A DNA stretch of 64,000 nt from Miltoncostaea sp050249835 (GTDB lineage: Bacteria > Actinomycetota > Thermoleophilia > Miltoncostaeales > Miltoncostaeaceae), in assembly GCA_050249835.1 (NCBI GenBank), contig JBFWPT010000018.1:1-64000 (forward strand), read 5' to 3'. Of the stretch, positions 1-6,853 are shown one piece after another. Each line of letters begins with the position of its first letter. Positions within the stretch are counted from its first letter, which is position 1. The translations under genes and the position numbers were made by a program. The notes below the pieces were generated by a model. That model did no database searches. It saw only the letters and a list, made by a program, of their open reading frames with translations, and was not told the origin of the DNA.

Positions 1-261
1 ATCACGGACGACTTCGCGGCGCCCCGGGTCGCCGTCGACGTGGCGGAGTTCCACGACTACGGGGTGCGCTGGACCCCGGACGAGGTCGTCTTCACCGTGG
101 ACGGCGACGAGGTGCGGCGCTGCGCCGACCCCCCGGACTACCCGATGCAGTCGATGGTCGCGGTCTTCGACTTCCCGGACCGCTCCGCCGGCGGTGACGA
201 CCACCTCGTCCCCGACCTGGTCGTCGACTCCCTCCGCTGGAGCGCGTCGCCCCCGGCCTAG
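1..261 (+). CDS. GH16-family (concanavalin A-like) protein, C-terminal fragment
   Basis: The frame is open from base 1 and stops with TAG at 259-261, so only the last ~86 residues are in the window. The stretch FHDYGVRWTPDEVVFTVDG matches the typical late beta-strands of glycoside hydrolase family 16 beta-glucanase-like domains, where an aromatic-rich H-Y-x-x-x-W-T-P segment precedes the V-D-G turn. The catalytic ExDxxE motif would lie upstream and cannot be checked, so enzymatic activity is not shown. The likely role is hydrolysis or binding of extracellular polysaccharide. Confidence 0.7.
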   Translation: MTDDFAAPRVAVDVAEFHDYGVRWTPDEVVFTVDGDEVRRCADPPDYPMQSMVAVFDFPDRSAGGDDHLVPDLVVDSLRWSASPPA

Positions 262-264
262 AAT
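259..264 (+). promoter_or_regulatory. -10 box (TAGAAT) of a leaderless promoter
   Basis: TAGAAT overlaps the TAG stop of the GH16 fragment and lies 7 nt before ATG 272. A TANNNT box at this distance puts the transcription start at or next to the start codon, so the PH-domain mRNA would be leaderless. This favours ATG 272 over ATG 263, which lies inside the box. Confidence 0.45.
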
Positions 265-271
265 GGAGGCC

Positions 272-778
272 ATGGGGTCCCGAGGGAGAGGCGGGGCGTC
301 CCTGCGGCCCCCGCGCCACCGGGTCGAGCGACGCGCCCTGTGGTGGTGGACCCTGCAGGGTGCGCTGGTGTCGGTGCCGCTGGTCGCGGGCGCGTGGATC
401 GCGTTCGCGGTGTGGTCGTCGGCGCGCCCGTGGCTGGTCGTGGTCGCCGGCCTCGTGTCGCTGCTCGCGGTGGTGGGCGTCGCGGTGGAGCCGGCCTGGC
501 GCTACCGGGTGCACCGCTGGGAGGTCACCGAGGAGGCGGTCTACGGGCTCTCGGGGTGGTGGGTCCGCGAGTGGCGGGTGGCCCCGATCTCGCGCATCCA
601 GACGGTCGACGCCGTTCGGGGCCCGCTGGAGCAGCTGCTCGGGCTGGCGACGTTGCGCGTCACCACGGCCTCGTCGAAGGGGGCGATCACCATCCCGGGG
701 ATGGACCACGAGGTCGCCGCGCGGGTGGCCGAGCGGCTGACGGCGATCACGCAGACGACGCCCGGCGACGCGACGTGA
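272..778 (+). CDS. PH-domain membrane protein (YdbS-like, bPH_2)
   Basis: About 168 residues. Two hydrophobic segments (roughly 25-45 and 50-70) are followed by a bacterial PH-type domain; the segment with YRVHRWEVTEEAVYGLSGWW, then RISRIQTVD and a TTAS-I-G-MD tail, is typical of the YdbS/DUF304 family. Members of this family occur as adjacent YdbS/YdbT pairs, which is exactly the arrangement here, since the next gene is a larger PH protein. The start is ATG 272, chosen because TAGAAT sits 7 nt upstream. Its stop overlaps the next start (GTGA). The biochemical role of this family is not established. Confidence 0.75.
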   Translation: MGSRGRGGASLRPPRHRVERRALWWWTLQGALVSVPLVAGAWIAFAVWSSARPWLVVVAGLVSLLAVVGVAVEPAWRYRVHRWEVTEEAVYGLSGWWVREWRVAPISRIQTVDAVRGPLEQLLGLATLRVTTASSKGAITIPGMDHEVAARVAERLTAITQTTPGDAT

Positions 779-2280
779 GCCCGGACCCGGCCGCGGGCGG
801 CGGGCCCTGGAGGCGCCTCGACCGGCGCATGATCCTGGTGGACGCCGTGCAGGCGGCGGGGTCGCTCCTGCTCGCCGTGGTGGCCGAGGGCGCGTCCGCC
901 GGGTGGCCGCTGCTGGTCGTGGCGACGCTCGGTGTGCTGGGCGCGGCCGTCGACGCCTACCGCTGGGCGGTCACCCGCTACCGCGTGACCCCCGAGCTGG
1001 TCGAGCGGCGGTCCGGCCTGCTGGTGCGCAGCTACCGGTCGGTGCGCCGGGACCGCATCCGCAGCGTGGACGTCCACGCCAAGCTCCGCCACCGCCTCGG
1101 CGGGCTGCGCGTGGTCAAGATCGGCGCCGGCCAGCAGTCGGCGGCGGGCGAGGCGGCGTTCGACCTCGACGCCGTGTCGGTGGCCGACGCGCAGGCCCTC
1201 CAGGACCTCCTGCTCCGGCGGGCGCCCGTCGTGAGCGAGGCGGAACCGGAGGCGGAGGCCGTGGGCGACGTCGAGGTCCTGGCGCGGTTCCGGCCCGGCT
1301 GGGTCGTCTACAACGTGCTCAACCTCTTCGCGTACGTCATGGCGTTCGGCCTGCTGTGGGGTGCCTCCTGGGTCCTGGCCGCCGTCGGCGCCGACCCGGG
1401 GGACCTCATCGAGAGCCTGGTGGACGCGGTCGGCACCGGATGGGCGATCGCCCTCCTCGTCGCGGCGGTCACGCTCCTGGGCGTCGTCGGGCTGGGGGTG
1501 AACTTCCTCGTCGAGTACTGGGGGTTCGAGCTCGCCCGGGTGCCGGCCGACGACGGCGGCACCGCCCTGCGCACCCGGCACGGGCTGCTCACCACCCGCG
1601 AGGTGAGCCGCGACGACCGGCGGATGCGCGGCGTCCAGATCTCCGAGCCGCTGCCCTGGCGGTGGATGCGCGTCGCCGACACGACCGTCGTCACCACCGG
1701 GCTGAGCCTGTGGGCGATCTCCCAGCCCGCGGCGATCCTGCCCCGCGGGCCGCTCGGCACGGCCCGGACGGTGGCGGCCGCGGCGCTCGGCGCCTCACCG
1801 GATCCGCTCGGCGCGCCCCTGATCCCCCACCCGCCCGCGGCGCTGCGCCGGCGGATCGGGTGGGCCACCACGACGACCCTCGTCGTCATGGCCGTGCTCA
1901 CCTGGCTCGCGATCACCGACGTACTGCCCGTCGCCGTCGCCTGGGCGACCCCGGCGCTGTGGGCGGTCGCCGCCGGCGCCGCCGTGATCGCCTACCGCTC
2001 CCTCGGGCACGCGATCAGCGGCGAGTACCTGGTCGTTCGGTCCGGGCTCACCAGCCGCGCCACCACCGCCCTGCAGCGCTCCGCCGTCAGCACGATCGCC
2101 ATCCGCGAGTCCTTCTTCCAGCGCCGCCTCGGCCTCCGCACAGTCAGCGCCATGACGTCCGCCGGCCACGGCGCCTACGAGGCGCCCGACCTGGACGCCG
2201 CGGCGGCCATCGACTTCGCCCGGGAGGCCACCCCCGGCCTCCTCGACCCCTTCGTCGTGGAGGGCGACCCCGCACCCTGA
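775..2280 (+). CDS. Large PH-domain membrane protein (YdbT-like)
   Basis: 501 residues from GTG 775, which overlaps the previous stop by 4 bases. It contains about three repeats of the bacterial PH (DUF304) module, for example YRVTPELVERRSGLLVR with RDRIRSVDV near residues 65-110, and a last copy near SGEYLVVRSGLTSR. The repeats are separated by pairs of membrane helices (for example near 185-245 and 365-410). This is the usual architecture of YdbT proteins. Translational coupling to the small PH protein suggests that they form one membrane complex. No catalytic motif is visible. Confidence 0.75.
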   Translation: MSPDPAAGGGPWRRLDRRMILVDAVQAAGSLLLAVVAEGASAGWPLLVVATLGVLGAAVDAYRWAVTRYRVTPELVERRSGLLVRSYRSVRRDRIRSVDVHAKLRHRLGGLRVVKIGAGQQSAAGEAAFDLDAVSVADAQALQDLLLRRAPVVSEAEPEAEAVGDVEVLARFRPGWVVYNVLNLFAYVMAFGLLWGASWVLAAVGADPGDLIESLVDAVGTGWAIALLVAAVTLLGVVGLGVNFLVEYWGFELARVPADDGGTALRTRHGLLTTREVSRDDRRMRGVQISEPLPWRWMRVADTTVVTTGLSLWAISQPAAILPRGPLGTARTVAAAALGASPDPLGAPLIPHPPAALRRRIGWATTTTLVVMAVLTWLAITDVLPVAVAWATPALWAVAAGAAVIAYRSLGHAISGEYLVVRSGLTSRATTALQRSAVSTIAIRESFFQRRLGLRTVSAMTSAGHGAYEAPDLDAAAAIDFAREATPGLLDPFVVEGDPAP

Positions 2281-2289
2281 GGGGTGGCG

Positions 2290-2377
2290 GCGCGGGGCTC
2301 CGCGCGGGGTCGGAATTCGGCTGATCGCGCCCTCCGCGATCAAGTGATCGCAGACGCGGAAACGCCTGCAAATCCGC
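2290..2377 (+). repeat. Structured 88-bp repeat, copy 1
   Basis: Begins 9 nt after the stop of the PH gene. Hairpin 1 is GCGCGG-GGCT-CCGCGC (2290-2305). A conserved GGTCGGAATTCGGC block follows, then hairpin 2, TGATCGCG-CCCTC-CGCGATCA (2322-2342). The right arm of hairpin 2 is also one half of the palindrome CGATCA-AG-TGATCG. Copy 2 lies exactly 433 bp downstream without indels. The element could be a 3'-end or terminator-type RNA structure, or a protein-binding repeat. Confidence 0.7.
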
Positions 2378-2386
2378 CTCGCGCCG

Positions 2387-2392
2387 TAGGAT
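2387..2392 (+). promoter_or_regulatory. -10 box (TAGGAT), leaderless promoter
   Basis: TAGGAT lies 7 nt before ATG 2400, and no ribosome binding site precedes that ATG. This is the TANNNT-start arrangement of leaderless actinobacterial genes. No convincing -35 box is visible. Confidence 0.45.
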
Positions 2393-2399
2393 CAGCGCC

Positions 2400-2711
2400 A
2401 TGGGGGAGGAACCGGACGACTGGCGGCTCACGAACCAGGAGCAGCACCTCCTCGGCGTCGAGCCGGCGTGGCGGGAGTACCGGGCCCGGTCGCCCCAGTG
2501 GGAGCACGACCACTGCTCCTTCTGCTGGGCGAAGTTCATGGACCCCACGTTCTCCGAGGTCCACCGCCGGGCGATCGAGGCGGATCCCGAGATCCTCACC
2601 GCCGGGTACGCCACCACGGACGATCACCCGCAGGGGGCCGAGTATCACTGGGTCTGCGAGACCTGCTTCGCCGACTTCGCACCCCGGTTCGGCTGGCGCC
2701 TCGCCTCCTGA
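2400..2711 (+). CDS. Small conserved Cys-rich protein, function unknown
   Basis: 103 residues with two cysteine pairs, H-C-S-F-C-W around residue 38 and C-E-T-C-F around residue 88. They could bind a metal, but the geometry is not a textbook zinc ribbon. The segment DHCSFCWAKFMD resembles short uncharacterised bacterial proteins that I recall only as hypothetical. The gene stands alone between two copies of the structured repeat, and its mRNA is probably leaderless. I do not assign a function. Confidence 0.65.
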   Translation: MGEEPDDWRLTNQEQHLLGVEPAWREYRARSPQWEHDHCSFCWAKFMDPTFSEVHRRAIEADPEILTAGYATTDDHPQGAEYHWVCETCFADFAPRFGWRLAS

Positions 2712-2722
2712 CGACGGGACCG

Positions 2723-2810
2723 GCGCCGGCCTCGGCGCGGGGTCGGAATTCGGCTGATCGCACCCCCGTCGATCAAGTGATCGCCGACGCGGAAAGGCCT
2801 GCACATCGGC
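2723..2810 (+). repeat. Structured 88-bp repeat, copy 2
   Basis: Begins 11 nt after the stop of the Cys-rich protein and ends at the stop of the convergent YdeI-like gene. Hairpin 1 is GCGCCG-GCCT-CGGCGC (2723-2738). Compared with copy 1, the fifth base pair changed from G-C to C-G on both sides, a compensatory change. Hairpin 2 keeps its TGATCG/CGATCA stem (2755-2775), while four of the eight mismatches in the 76-bp core fall in or next to its loop. Core identity to copy 1 is about 89 percent. Confidence 0.7.
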
Positions 2811-3385
2811 TAGCCCGCGCGCTTCCCCTCGCCCGCCAGGCGGGCCGTCTCGGCGACCCGTTTCGCCCGGGTCTCGGGGCGCTTCGCCTGGACGATCCAG
2901 TAGAGGGCGAGGCGCTTCGCGGACGCGGGGAAGCCGTCCCAGTTCGCCCGGGCGCCGGGGACGGCATCCAGGGCGGCGGTCAGGTCGGGGGGCTCGACGA
3001 GGGCCTCGACGTCGTCGAGGAGGGTCCAGGAGCCGTCGGCCTTCGCCGCGTCCACCACGGCGACGCCGGCGGGGAGCATGAGGCCCTCCGCCTCCAGCCG
3101 GACGAGCCGCTCCTTGTTCGAGCGCGACCACCCGCTGCCGCGCCGGGGCGGGGTGTAGAGCTGCACCGAGCGCTCCTCGTCGAGGGTGCGCTTGAGGGAG
3201 TCGATCCACCCGACGCAGAGGGCCTCCTCCACCGCCTCGCCGTACGGGAACGACGGGCGCCCGGTCCCGCGCTTCCAGTTCACGAACCAGACCCCGGGAG
3301 CCGTCGCGTGGTTCTCCGCCAGCCAGGCGCGCCACTCGGCCCGGGTCTCCGGGTGGAACCGCGGCAGGTCGTCGGTGGCGCCCAT
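2810..3385 (-). CDS. YdeI/OmpD-associated (OmdA-like) family protein
   Basis: 191 residues. The N-terminal half carries the family pattern SxxEWRAWLAENH..GVWFVNWKRGTG, then EEALCVGWIDSLKRTLDE and the YTPPRRGSGWSRSNKERL segment. The C-terminal helical part (NWDGFPASAKRLALYWIVQAKRPETRAKRV) is typical of the OmdA domain. The family is annotated as bacteriocin protection or OmpD-associated, but its biochemical activity is unknown. ATG at 3385 overlaps the upstream gene's stop (TGATG). It is the last gene of a four-gene coupled operon. Confidence 0.8.
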   Translation of the reverse strand: MGATDDLPRFHPETRAEWRAWLAENHATAPGVWFVNWKRGTGRPSFPYGEAVEEALCVGWIDSLKRTLDEERSVQLYTPPRRGSGWSRSNKERLVRLEAEGLMLPAGVAVVDAAKADGSWTLLDDVEALVEPPDLTAALDAVPGARANWDGFPASAKRLALYWIVQAKRPETRAKRVAETARLAGEGKRAG

Positions 3386-4179
3386 CAGCGGAACTCATCC
3401 CAGCTCACCGTCACCCCCGCAAGGGCCAGCGCCCCGGCGACGAGCGGGATGAGCACCGGCTGGTGGATCAGGTAGATCGGCAGGGCGTGCCGGCCCGGCA
3501 GCCCCGCCGGCCGCGCCCACGAGGGGGTGGGGAGCCGCCGCCCCCAGGCCCCCCGGCGTCCGCCCGGGTAGAGCGCCAGGCCCGCGGCGAGGCCCAGCAG
3601 AAAGGGGGCGAACCACGGCAGGACCGGGTACCAGTCCACGCCCTCGCCGCCCGGCTGCGGCACGCCCAGCACGAGCAGTCCGGGGACGCCGCCCACCGGG
3701 TCGAGCTCGCGCACCCACAGGCCCGCCACCAGGACGACCCCCGCCAGGAGGGCGTTCCAGCGCCCGAGCGGGATGAGCAGCGGCCCGATCAGCATGGCGG
3801 CGGCGATGCAGTGCAGCACGCCGAAGCGCACCCAGTCGTCCCCCAGGGCGATGAAGGTCGCCACGCTCACGAGCGCCGCGGCGGCGGCCACCTCCAGCGC
3901 CCGCCGCAGGTGGCGGCGGTAGAGGGCGGCGCCGATCAGGCCCCGCGCGCTGCCGCGGCTGTTGGAGATCGCCAGGCTCACGCCCACCACGAACAGGAAG
4001 GTGGAGCCGCACATCACCTGCAGGACGCGCCACCCGCCGCCGAACGGGTCGATGTCCACCGACGGCGCGAGCAGGTCCACGTCGTAGGCCACGTGGTAGG
4101 CGACCATCATCAGGATCGCCAGGGTGCGGACCGCGTCGACCTCCCAGAGCCGCCCGTCGGCGGCGGGGGGCGCGCTCAC
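3385..4179 (-). CDS. HGSNAT-type (DUF1624) membrane protein
   Basis: 264 residues from GTG 4179, which overlaps the stop of the upstream phosphatase gene. It begins with RLWEVDAVRTLAILMMVAYH, the hallmark start of the heparan-alpha-glucosaminide N-acetyltransferase catalytic domain (PF07786), with a His in the first membrane helix. Seven or so hydrophobic helices follow, the last ending in LPIYLIHQPVLIPLV. Family members are thought to move acyl groups across the membrane; the substrate is unknown. The much longer open frame extending to 4662 is antisense-free read-through over the phosphatase gene and is not part of the protein. Confidence 0.7.
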   Translation of the reverse strand: MSAPPAADGRLWEVDAVRTLAILMMVAYHVAYDVDLLAPSVDIDPFGGGWRVLQVMCGSTFLFVVGVSLAISNSRGSARGLIGAALYRRHLRRALEVAAAAALVSVATFIALGDDWVRFGVLHCIAAAMLIGPLLIPLGRWNALLAGVVLVAGLWVRELDPVGGVPGLLVLGVPQPGGEGVDWYPVLPWFAPFLLGLAAGLALYPGGRRGAWGRRLPTPSWARPAGLPGRHALPIYLIHQPVLIPLVAGALALAGVTVSWDEFR

Positions 4180-4940
4180 GCCCCGGCGCCGTGCACCAGG
4201 CGCGCCAGCGGCCCGATCAGGTCGGGGCCCGCCACGATCACCCCGCGGGGCTCCAGGTCCTCGATCACCGCGCCCGCCTCGCGCGCCACCAGCTCGCCCG
4301 CCGCCCGGTCCCAGGGGTTGAGGCCGGTCTCGAAGTAGCCGTCCAGGCGCCCGGCGGCCACCCAGGCCAGGTCGAGCGCGGCCGCGCCCAGGCGCCGGAC
4401 GTCGCGCACCGCGGGCAGCACGCCCCGCAGCCGCTCCGCCTGCCGCGCGCGCTCGTCCGCCCGGTACGAGAAGCCCGTCCCGACCAGCGCCTCCCCCAGC
4501 GGCCGCCCGGGACCGACCCGCAGCGGCCGGTCGCCGAGCCAGGCGCCCCCGCCGCGCACCGCCCGGAACGTCTCGCCGCGGGAGGGGTCGTGCACCACGC
4601 CCACCAGCCCGCCGTCCGCGTCGGTGGCGGCGATGCTCACGCACCACTGGGGCAGGCCCCACAGGTAGTTGGTGGTGCCGTCGAGGGGGTCCACCACCCA
4701 GGTGATGCCGGAGGCGCCCTCGCCGCCCCCGCCCTCCTCGGCCAGCACCCCGTCGTCCGGGCGGGCCGCCCGAATCGTGCCGATCACCAGGGCCTCGGCG
4801 TCGCGGTCGGCGTCGCTCACCAGGTCGGTGCTGCTCGACTTGGAGACCACCCCGCTCGGATCGGTCCCCGCCCGCTCGCGCAGCAGGGCGCCCGCCCCGT
4901 GCGCCGCCCGCAGCGCCACCTCCAGCAGGTCCTCCGTCAC
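4176..4940 (-). CDS. Inositol monophosphatase family protein
   Basis: 254 residues from GTG 4940. The Mg-dependent phosphatase signatures are present: Glu in the LAEEGG segment, motif A WVVDPLDGTTNYLWGLPQWCVSIA, and the C-terminal NPWDRAAGELVAREAGA, where W-D-x-A-A-G supplies a metal-binding Asp. It probably hydrolyses inositol-1-phosphate or a related sugar phosphate (histidinol phosphate and fructose bisphosphate are alternatives in this superfamily). It is translationally coupled on both sides. Confidence 0.85.
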   Translation of the reverse strand: MTEDLLEVALRAAHGAGALLRERAGTDPSGVVSKSSSTDLVSDADRDAEALVIGTIRAARPDDGVLAEEGGGGEGASGITWVVDPLDGTTNYLWGLPQWCVSIAATDADGGLVGVVHDPSRGETFRAVRGGGAWLGDRPLRVGPGRPLGEALVGTGFSYRADERARQAERLRGVLPAVRDVRRLGAAALDLAWVAAGRLDGYFETGLNPWDRAAGELVAREAGAVIEDLEPRGVIVAGPDLIGPLARLVHGAGA

Positions 4941-5743
4941 CGCACCGCCTCCACCACGGCGGGCACCACGCGGCCCGCGGCCTCCAGGTGGGGGAAGTGC
5001 CCCACCCCCTCCAGATCGAGGCCGCGCCCCGCGGGCAGCGTCTCCACGAGCCAGCGCGCGCCGGCCGGCCTGGTCACCCGGTCGAGCGCCCCCTGCACCA
5101 CCAGCGCGGGCATCCGCAGGCCCGGGACGACCGGCCGGACGTCGTGGGCCAGGGCGCCGGCCCCCCAGTCCGCCAGCGCCCGGACGTCGGCCCACCGGAG
5201 GCGGTCGGCGGCCTCCTCCAGCAGCGCGCCCAGCACGGGGTCGTCCGCGAACGCCCCGGGCTCGGCCACCGTGCTGAGGAAGGCCTGCCGCCGACGCTCC
5301 GGGCTGCGGCGCAGGTACGCGATCGCCAGGCGCCCCACGCCGCGCCCCACCACCGGCACCTGCAGCACGTCGGACACGCTCCGCGGCGGCAGCCGCCGCG
5401 GGCGCGGCAGGACCCAGGGGGCGATGAGGGCCAGGGAGCGGACCGCGCCGGGCCGCCGCGACGCGACGATGAGGGCGACCTGGCCGCCGAGCGAGTGCCC
5501 CACCAGGGCGGCCCCGCCGAGCCGGTCGAGGAGCGCCTCGACGGCGTCGGCCATCCCGGCGGGCGTCGTGCGGCGCAGGCGCGCGCTGCCGCCGGCGCCG
5601 GGCATGTCGAGGGCGACGGCGCGCATCCCGGCGGCCGCCAGGGCCGCCGGGAGGGGGCCCCAGCCCTCCTTGAAGCCGCTGAGGCCGTGGACGAGGACCA
5701 CCGGCGGCCCCGATCCCATCTCCATGGTGGCGACGACGCCCAC
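4937..5743 (-). CDS. Alpha/beta hydrolase
   Basis: About 268 residues from GTG 5743; ATG 5725 is an alternative start and no clear ribosome site decides between them. Family features are the oxyanion segment VVLVHGLSGFKEGW, the nucleophile elbow GHSLGGQVAL and the C-terminal His in GVGHFPHLE. The acid residue is probably the Asp of QGALDRVTRP. The substrate cannot be inferred. It is the first gene of a minus-strand operon with the inositol phosphatase, HGSNAT-like and YdeI-like genes, divergent from ispH. Confidence 0.8.
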   Translation of the reverse strand: MGVVATMEMGSGPPVVLVHGLSGFKEGWGPLPAALAAAGMRAVALDMPGAGGSARLRRTTPAGMADAVEALLDRLGGAALVGHSLGGQVALIVASRRPGAVRSLALIAPWVLPRPRRLPPRSVSDVLQVPVVGRGVGRLAIAYLRRSPERRRQAFLSTVAEPGAFADDPVLGALLEEAADRLRWADVRALADWGAGALAHDVRPVVPGLRMPALVVQGALDRVTRPAGARWLVETLPAGRGLDLEGVGHFPHLEAAGRVVPAVVEAVR

Positions 5744-5771
5744 CCCCGGGACGATACGGCCTCGGGTGGGG

Positions 5772-5777
5772 TACCCT
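5772..5777 (+). promoter_or_regulatory. -10 box (TACCCT) of ispH, leaderless
   Basis: TACCCT lies 6 nt before GTG 5784, with no ribosome binding site between them. The same TACCCT-N6-GTG arrangement recurs before the protease gene at 48317. Confidence 0.45.
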
Positions 5778-5783
5778 GGCCGC

Positions 5784-6725
5784 GTGAGCATCGAGCTGGA
5801 ACTCGTCGCCCCCCGCGGGTACTGCGCCGGGGTGGAGCGCGCCATCCAGACCGTCGAGCGCGTGCTCGAGGAGGAGGGCGCGCCGGTCTACGTGCGCGGG
5901 GAGATCGTCCACAACAAGCACGTCGTGGAGACCCTGCGGGCGAAGGGCGCGATCTTCGTCGAGCGCGCCAGCGAGGTGCCGGAGGGCGAGACGATCATCC
6001 TCTCGGCCCACGGCGTGTCGCCCGAGGTGCGCGCGATGTGCGCCCGGCGCGACCTGCGCGTCATCGACGCGACCTGCCCGCTCGTCTCCAAGGTCCACGC
6101 CGAGGTGCGGCGCTACGCCGGCCGCGGGGCGACCGTGCTGCTCGTCGGCCACCCCGAGCACGAGGAGGTCATCGGCACGCGTGGCGAGGCCCCCGACTCG
6201 GTGATCGTGGTCGAGGACGTCCACGACGCCGAGACGGTGCAGGTGCCCGACCCGGACCGGGTGGCGCTCACGACTCAGACGACGCTGTCGATCGACGACA
6301 CCACCGCGATCGTGGACGTGCTCAAGCGCCGCTTCCCGGCGCTCGCGGGCCCGAAGTCCAGCGACATCTGCTACGCCACCCAGAACCGCCAGGACGCCGT
6401 CCGGGAGACGGTGCGCGACGGTGCCGACCTGGTGCTGGTGGTCGGCTCCAAGAACTCCTCCAACTCGAACCGGATGGTCGAGGTCGCCGAGGCGTCGGGC
6501 GCCGAGTCCCACCTCATCGACAACGTCCACGAACTCGACCCGGCGTGGCTCCACGGCAAGCGCCGGGTGGCGCTCACGGCGGGGGCGTCCGCGCCCGAGG
6601 TGCTGGTGCAGGAGGTCGCCCAGGCCCTCGTGAGCGCCGGCTACCTGCGCGGCGGCGAGGAGCAGCCGTCGTCGGAGGGCGTCTTCTTCCACCTCCCGCG
6701 CGAGGTCCGGGCCCCCCGGGTCTGA
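5784..6725 (+). CDS. ispH: 4-hydroxy-3-methylbut-2-enyl diphosphate reductase
   Basis: 313 residues. IspH is the last enzyme of the MEP isoprenoid pathway and reduces HMBPP to IPP and DMAPP with a [4Fe-4S] cluster. The three cluster cysteines are in GYCAGVERAI, DATCPLVSKVH and DICYATQNRQ. Other active-site segments are EIVHNKHV, the Glu of GHPEHEEVIGT, the Thr in LTTQTTLS and SKNSSNSNR. GTG 5784 is chosen because the protein starts the expected distance before GYCAGV and a -10 box sits 6 nt upstream. A hairpin terminator follows. Confidence 0.97.
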   Translation: MSIELELVAPRGYCAGVERAIQTVERVLEEEGAPVYVRGEIVHNKHVVETLRAKGAIFVERASEVPEGETIILSAHGVSPEVRAMCARRDLRVIDATCPLVSKVHAEVRRYAGRGATVLLVGHPEHEEVIGTRGEAPDSVIVVEDVHDAETVQVPDPDRVALTTQTTLSIDDTTAIVDVLKRRFPALAGPKSSDICYATQNRQDAVRETVRDGADLVLVVGSKNSSNSNRMVEVAEASGAESHLIDNVHELDPAWLHGKRRVALTAGASAPEVLVQEVAQALVSAGYLRGGEEQPSSEGVFFHLPREVRAPRV

Positions 6726-6731
6726 GCCGCC

Positions 6732-6749
6732 GGGTCCCGCCGGGGACCC
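6732..6749 (+). terminator. Hairpin after ispH
   Basis: A perfect 7-bp stem, GGGTCCC-GCCG-GGGACCC, starts 6 nt after the ispH stop. There is no T run behind it, so it is a GC-rich terminator candidate rather than a classical intrinsic terminator. Confidence 0.45.
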
Positions 6750-6764
6750 CCTGACGCGCGACCG

Positions 6765-6792
6765 GGCGTTGCGAACGCTCACATGGCGTTGC
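6765..6792 (+). promoter_or_regulatory. Direct repeat with inner palindrome, possible operator
   Basis: GGCGTTGC occurs at 6765-6772 and 6785-6792, exactly 20 bp apart (about two helix turns). The first copy is part of the palindrome GCGTT-GCG-AACGC (6766-6778). It lies 62-90 bp before the M23 peptidase start, in the 128-bp gap after ispH, and could bind a regulator. Nothing further supports it. Confidence 0.25.
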
Positions 6793-6853
6793 AGACCGGC
6801 CGATCCCTGTTGAGGCAACCCCCCGCGCGCACCAGAGTGCGCGGGCGCCTCCC

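Noticed and set aside
903..2324. Plus-strand 473-codon Arg/Pro-rich frame
   Set aside because: Frame-shifted shadow of the large PH-domain gene.
4180..4662. N-terminal extension of the HGSNAT-like protein
   Set aside because: This upstream part of the open frame overlaps the inositol phosphatase in another frame and is Arg/Gly/Ala-rich; GTG 4179 at the GTGA overlap gives the normal family start.
6726..6853. c-di-AMP (ydaO-type) riboswitch before the M23 peptidase
   Set aside because: Genomic context fits, but the conserved core motifs of the riboswitch are not present.
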